This document shows positions 60,700 through 64,000 of a DNA stretch of 64,000 bases, one piece after another. The stretch spans positions 169,113-233,112 of the forward strand of contig NZ_MKFI01000006.1 of the NCBI RefSeq assembly GCF_001982635.1. Reading direction: 5' to 3'. The position numbers and the translations under genes were made by a program. A model generated the notes under the pieces. It worked only from the letters and a program-made list of their open reading frames with translations. It was not told the DNA's origin and did not search any database. The stretch is from Bradyrhizobium mercantei. GTDB taxonomy: Bacteria; Pseudomonadota; Alphaproteobacteria; Rhizobiales; Xanthobacteraceae. Numbering within the stretch: the first letter of the stretch is position 1; each line of letters starts with the position of its first letter.

Positions 60700-61739
60700 G
60701 CGGCGCCTCCGCTCGACCGCACGCTCATGTCCTCGAGCCGCCAGGCGAGGCGAACGGCCTCGCCCTCGGCCGGCTGCGGCTTGCCGTCGTTCTGCCGGAC
60801 CACGAGCGCGGGCCCGCATTCGGTCTCGCACTGGAACAGCCAATGATTGCCCTGGAAGATCCGGCTGACGATCCGGGCGGCGAGCCCTACGTCGGCAAAG
60901 CTGATGCGTTCCGGGCGAAGGCTGATCGTCACCGGGCCGGCGACCGCCACCGGTGCAGGCGCCTGCCAGGAGCCGGCGACCAGCCGTGCCGGATTTGCAG
61001 TCCGGTCGACGGTCGCGGCGAAATCATTGGTCTTGCCGAGAAACTGCGAGACGAAGGCCGATGCCGGCCGCTCATAGGTCTCCTGCGGCGTGCCGATCTG
61101 CTCGATGCGGCCCTGGCTCATGACCACGATGCGATCGGACAGCGACATCGCTTCGTTCTGATCGTGCGTGACGAGGATCGTGGTTGTGCCCAGCGTCCGC
61201 TGGATCTGGCGCAGCTCGATCTGCATCTCCTCGCGCAGCTTGGCGTCGAGATTCGACAGCGGCTCGTCGAGCAACAGGACGCTCGGCTGAATCACCAGCG
61301 CCCGGGCCAGCGCCACGCGCTGCTGCTGGCCACCGGACATCCGGCGCGGATAGCGCGCCTCATAGCCTGCGAGCCCGACCATCGCGAGCGCGGCGGCAAC
61401 GCGCTCGGCACGCTGGCTGCGCGGCACGCGCCGCATCTCGAGCCCGAAGGCGACATTCTCGGCGACGGTCATGTGCGGGAACAGCGCGTAGCTTTGAAAC
61501 ACCACGCCAAGTCCGCGCCTGGCCGGATGCACCGCGGTGAGATCATGCCCCTCGAGACGGATGGCGCCCCGCGAAGGTTCGAGGAAGCCCGCGATCATCT
61601 GCAACGTCGTGGTCTTTCCGCATCCGGACGGGCCGAGAAACGAGATGAACTCGCCCTTCCGAACCGCGAGACTGAAATCGTCGACGACGGTCTGCGAACC
61701 GAACTGCTTTGCGACGTGCTCGAGTTCGAGAAAGGACAT
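60696..61739 (-). CDS. ABC transporter ATP-binding protein (PotA-like)
   Basis: This 347-residue ATPase starts at the ATG at 61739 (MSFLELEHVAKQFG). Walker A is GPSGCGKTTTL, the signature is RMSGGQQQRVALARAL, Walker B is VLLLDEPLSNLD and the switch His is in LVTHDQNEAM. A TOBE domain (about residues 270-345) follows, with VTISLRPERISFAD. This is the layout of PotA/FbpC-type importers. It is the second gene of the nine-gene operon. Confidence 0.95.
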   Translation of the reverse strand: MSFLELEHVAKQFGSQTVVDDFSLAVRKGEFISFLGPSGCGKTTTLQMIAGFLEPSRGAIRLEGHDLTAVHPARRGLGVVFQSYALFPHMTVAENVAFGLEMRRVPRSQRAERVAAALAMVGLAGYEARYPRRMSGGQQQRVALARALVIQPSVLLLDEPLSNLDAKLREEMQIELRQIQRTLGTTTILVTHDQNEAMSLSDRIVVMSQGRIEQIGTPQETYERPASAFVSQFLGKTNDFAATVDRTANPARLVAGSWQAPAPVAVAGPVTISLRPERISFADVGLAARIVSRIFQGNHWLFQCETECGPALVVRQNDGKPQPAEGEAVRLAWRLEDMSVRSSGGAA

Positions 61740-61822
61740 CAATGTGCTTTCCGGATGCTGAAGAGGCCGAGGCGGAAGGGAATGGGCGGACGGAGGAAGG
61801 TGGAGGCGCTGCGCGCGCCCGC

Positions 61823-62860
61823 TCAGCGCTCGACCTCGCGATTCCAGCGCTTGGTCCATTCCTCGCGCTTGTCGTTGATGACGGCCCAATCGGGGTTATA
61901 GAGCTTCGCCGCGCGCTCGCCGATCGGCGCCATCTTGCCGAGCCCCTCCGGGATCACCAGCGATTTCAGCACGGGGCCGTAGCCATATTCCTTCAGCAGC
62001 ACGAGCTGGATTTTCGGATCAAGCAGCATCTTGACGAAGGCCGTGGCCAGCGGCGACGCGTTCGGCTTGGCAATCGGACAAGCCGTCGTAAGCAGCGTGG
62101 CGGCTCCTTCCTTCGGGTAGACGAAGTCGACCGGGAAGCCGGTGTTGGCAAAGCTCTGCACGCGGCCGGTGCCCCACACCGCCAACGCAGCTTGGCCCGA
62201 CTGGAACAGCTCGGTCATCTTGCCCGGCGAGGGCTCGTAGGCGAGCACGTTCGGATTGACGTCGTTCTTGAAGATCTTGAAGCCGGCATCGACATTGGCT
62301 TCGTTGCCGCCGTTCATCCGCGCCAGCATCAACAGCGCTTCCAGGCCGTAGGTGTTGTTGATCGGTGGAATGACGAGCTGCTGCCGGTACTTCGGATCCT
62401 TCAGATCGTTCCAGGAGGTCGGCGGCGCCCAGCCCTTTTCGGCAAACACCTTGGTGTTGTACATCAGGCCGGTCGCGACGATGCCGATCGCCACCGCGCG
62501 ATCGTCCTTGAAGCGGGCGGCGTCATAGAGATCAATCGAAGCCAGGCCGTCGAGCTTGCCGCAGAAGCCGAGCTGGATCGCCTGGTACATCGGACCGTCG
62601 TCGACGATCGCGACGTCGATCTGCTGATTGCCCTTCTGGGCTTGCAGCTTGGCGAGCGTATCCGTCGAGTTGCCGGCGACATATTGCACCTTCACGCCAT
62701 TGGCTTGCTCGAACGCTGGGATCACATCGTCGCGCATCGTCTTCTCGTACGAACCGCCATATCCCGCGACGTAGAGTGTCGTCGGCTGGGCCGACGCTTG
62801 CGACGAGAGCGAAGCCAGCGCTGCGAGGCTGGCAGCGCACAGAAGGCGAAGATGCGTCAT
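61823..62860 (-). CDS. ABC transporter substrate-binding protein (PotD-like)
   Basis: I take the ATG at 62860 (MTHLRLLCAAS), which follows GGGAG, rather than the one at 62881, giving 345 residues. A signal peptide (about residues 1-24, SSQASA|QPTT) precedes a family-1/8 solute-binding fold: LYVAGYGGSYEKTMRDDVIPAFEQANGVKV and YGLEALLMLARMNGGNE. It is the first gene of the operon and determines transport specificity. Relatives bind polyamines, opines or other cationic amines, which fits the oxidases encoded downstream. Confidence 0.93.
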   Translation of the reverse strand: MTHLRLLCAASLAALASLSSQASAQPTTLYVAGYGGSYEKTMRDDVIPAFEQANGVKVQYVAGNSTDTLAKLQAQKGNQQIDVAIVDDGPMYQAIQLGFCGKLDGLASIDLYDAARFKDDRAVAIGIVATGLMYNTKVFAEKGWAPPTSWNDLKDPKYRQQLVIPPINNTYGLEALLMLARMNGGNEANVDAGFKIFKNDVNPNVLAYEPSPGKMTELFQSGQAALAVWGTGRVQSFANTGFPVDFVYPKEGAATLLTTACPIAKPNASPLATAFVKMLLDPKIQLVLLKEYGYGPVLKSLVIPEGLGKMAPIGERAAKLYNPDWAVINDKREEWTKRWNREVER

Positions 62861-62974
62861 CGTCCAAGCTCCCTTTTTCATTACGTAGCGGCGGCCCGGC
62901 TCGGTCGATGGTCCGAGAGGCCGGCGTTGCGATTGGCCTTGCGCTCGTCCAGAGCCGTGGTCGACTCACGACGG

Positions 62975-63004
62975 TATTTAGAAACCTCAACGATCTTCCA
63001 ACAA
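62975..63004 (-). promoter_or_regulatory. Candidate promoter of the amine-oxidase operon
   Basis: Read on the minus strand, TTGTTG (63004-62999) and TAAATA (62980-62975) are separated by 18 bases, about 115 bases before the substrate-binding-protein start. The surrounding DNA is the most AT-rich part of the divergent gap. This is a consensus match by eye only. Confidence 0.3.
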
Positions 63005-63127
63005 TTCCAATCTGCTGAAAAAACAAGCGGTCCCCGAACTTGATGAAAAAGATCGCAGCCCTCGCTTTCGTCGTCCAATGAATAATGGCAGGGTCTGCAT
63101 GCTGAAATGTTATGAAAGCAAACAAGG

Positions 63128-64000
63128 ATGGCGCGGATCAATCCACGGCAGGTCGAGGCCTTCCGGGCGATGATGCTGACCGGCAGCGTGACCGAGGCCG
63201 CCAAGCTGATGGCCGTCACGCAACCGGCCGTCAGCCGATTGCTCCGTGATTTCCAGGCCCTCTTGAAAATGGAGTTGTTCGAGCGCCGCGGCAGCGGGCT
63301 GGTGCCGAGCGCGGCTGCAACGGCACTCTATATGGAGGTCGAACGCTCCTTCGTCGGCCTCGAGCGCATCACCGCCGCCGCCGAAGAGATCCGCAGCCGC
63401 CGCACCGGCACGCTCCGTATCGCCGCACTGCCGGCGCTGTCCAACGGCTTCCTGCCGCGGCTCACCGGACATTTCCTGAGAGAGCGGCCCAATTTCAACC
63501 TCGCCTTCTTCGGCGTCATCTCGCCTATCGTCATTGACTGGGTGCTGAACAACCAATGCGACATTGGCTTCGCCGAAGGACCGATCGCGCATTCCGGCTT
63601 GCCCTGCGCGCGCATGCCAGCGCTGCCGCGCGTCGCCGTTCTTCCCGCCGGCCACCCGCTCGCAAGCAAGGCCACGCTCGAACCGGCCGATTTCGAGGAC
63701 GAAACGTTCATCTCGCTGTCGGCGGGCTCCACCGGCCGTCACCTTATCGACCAGGCCTTCAGCCGCAGCGATGTCCGCCGGATCCTGCGTGTCGAAACCA
63801 TGCTGTCGGAGATCATGTGCGGACTGGTCTCCTCCGGTCTCGGCGTCGCGATCTGCGATCCGTTCACGGCGCGGGAATTCGAAAGCCGCGGCGTCGTCAC
63901 GCGCCGCTTCCTGCCGCGGATCGACTTCGAATTCGCCGCCGTATTCCCACCGCAGCGGCGCCCCTCGCCGGTCGCGCTGGAACTGGTGGAAACGCTGCGG
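63128..64000 (+). CDS. LysR-family regulator, truncated by the window end
   Basis: An open frame of 291 codons begins at the ATG at 63128 after CAAGG and is still open at the last base. The winged helix-turn-helix (VEAFRAMMLTGSVTEAAKLMAVTQPAVSRLLRDFQ) is at the N-terminus and the effector domain begins TGTLRIAALPALSNGFLPRLTGHFL. The helix-turn-helix pattern is that of regulators such as OccR and NocR, which control opine uptake and catabolism. It diverges from the amine-oxidase operon across 267 bases and most likely activates it. Only a few C-terminal residues should be missing. Confidence 0.92.
   Translation, partial: MARINPRQVEAFRAMMLTGSVTEAAKLMAVTQPAVSRLLRDFQALLKMELFERRGSGLVPSAAATALYMEVERSFVGLERITAAAEEIRSRRTGTLRIAALPALSNGFLPRLTGHFLRERPNFNLAFFGVISPIVIDWVLNNQCDIGFAEGPIAHSGLPCARMPALPRVAVLPAGHPLASKATLEPADFEDETFISLSAGSTGRHLIDQAFSRSDVRRILRVETMLSEIMCGLVSSGLGVAICDPFTAREFESRGVVTRRFLPRIDFEFAAVFPPQRRPSPVALELVETLR

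Overview
The window is high-GC, densely packed DNA from an alphaproteobacterium, most likely a Bradyrhizobium or close relative (Nitrobacteraceae). This is inferred from GC-rich codon usage, the kinds of genes present, and several families of dispersed palindromic intergenic elements of a type I associate with Bradyrhizobium and Rhodopseudomonas genomes. No rRNA, tRNA, CRISPR array, insertion sequence or phage gene was seen, so this looks like chromosomal core plus accessory sequence. About 60 genes were recognised. The long open frames lying antisense to real genes are GC-skew shadows and are left out.

Layout. 0-3.5 kb: an acyl-CoA-dehydrogenase-fold flavoprotein, a short signal peptidase I and three orphan small genes in a loosely packed, lower-GC stretch. 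3.7-11.2 kb: a chemoreceptor, a DUF1801 protein, a PAS-PAS-GGDEF-EAL protein, an L,D-transpeptidase, the murein endopeptidase MepA and a secreted protein. 11.4-13.6 kb: molybdate transporter modABC, with a ModC lacking its molybdate-binding TOBE tail. 13.7-25.2 kb: a proline-rich membrane protein with a repeated motif, a K+/H+ antiporter, an MscS-like channel, map, a TetR/MFS pair with matching candidate operators, a Tag-like glycosylase, a Tat-exported intradiol dioxygenase, radC and a TPR protein. 25.6-36.7 kb: glgX, a LysR/DUF1254 pair flanked by repeats, an AcoR-type sigma-54 activator, TPR and secreted proteins, an NAD-binding protein and an LLM monooxygenase with a flavin reductase.

37-49 kb: a large MscS-family channel; a fusion of a ClpS-like domain, a ClpX-type zinc finger and an AAA+ ATPase; a TPR-glycosyltransferase; an Rrf2 regulator with a methyltransferase; a TIG-repeat autotransporter; mscL and small proteins. 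49.4-54.6 kb: a three-gene operon made of a coiled-coil protein, a longin/roadblock-like plus transmembrane plus OmpA fusion, and a Ras-like small GTPase; then a soluble histidine kinase with its response regulator. 54.6-64 kb: a nine-gene minus-strand operon containing a PotABCD-like ABC importer, two DadA-type oxidases, a split HcnA/HcnB- or opine-oxidase-like pair and RidA, divergent from a LysR regulator that runs off the window. It appears to import and oxidise an opine-like or imino-acid-like secondary amine.

Two systems stand out as potentially undescribed. One is the ClpS/ClpX-finger/AAA+ fusion, which looks like a substrate-recognition module built directly onto an unfoldase. The other is the Ras-like GTPase with its membrane and peptidoglycan-anchored longin-like partner, which looks like a small-GTPase signalling module at the cell envelope.
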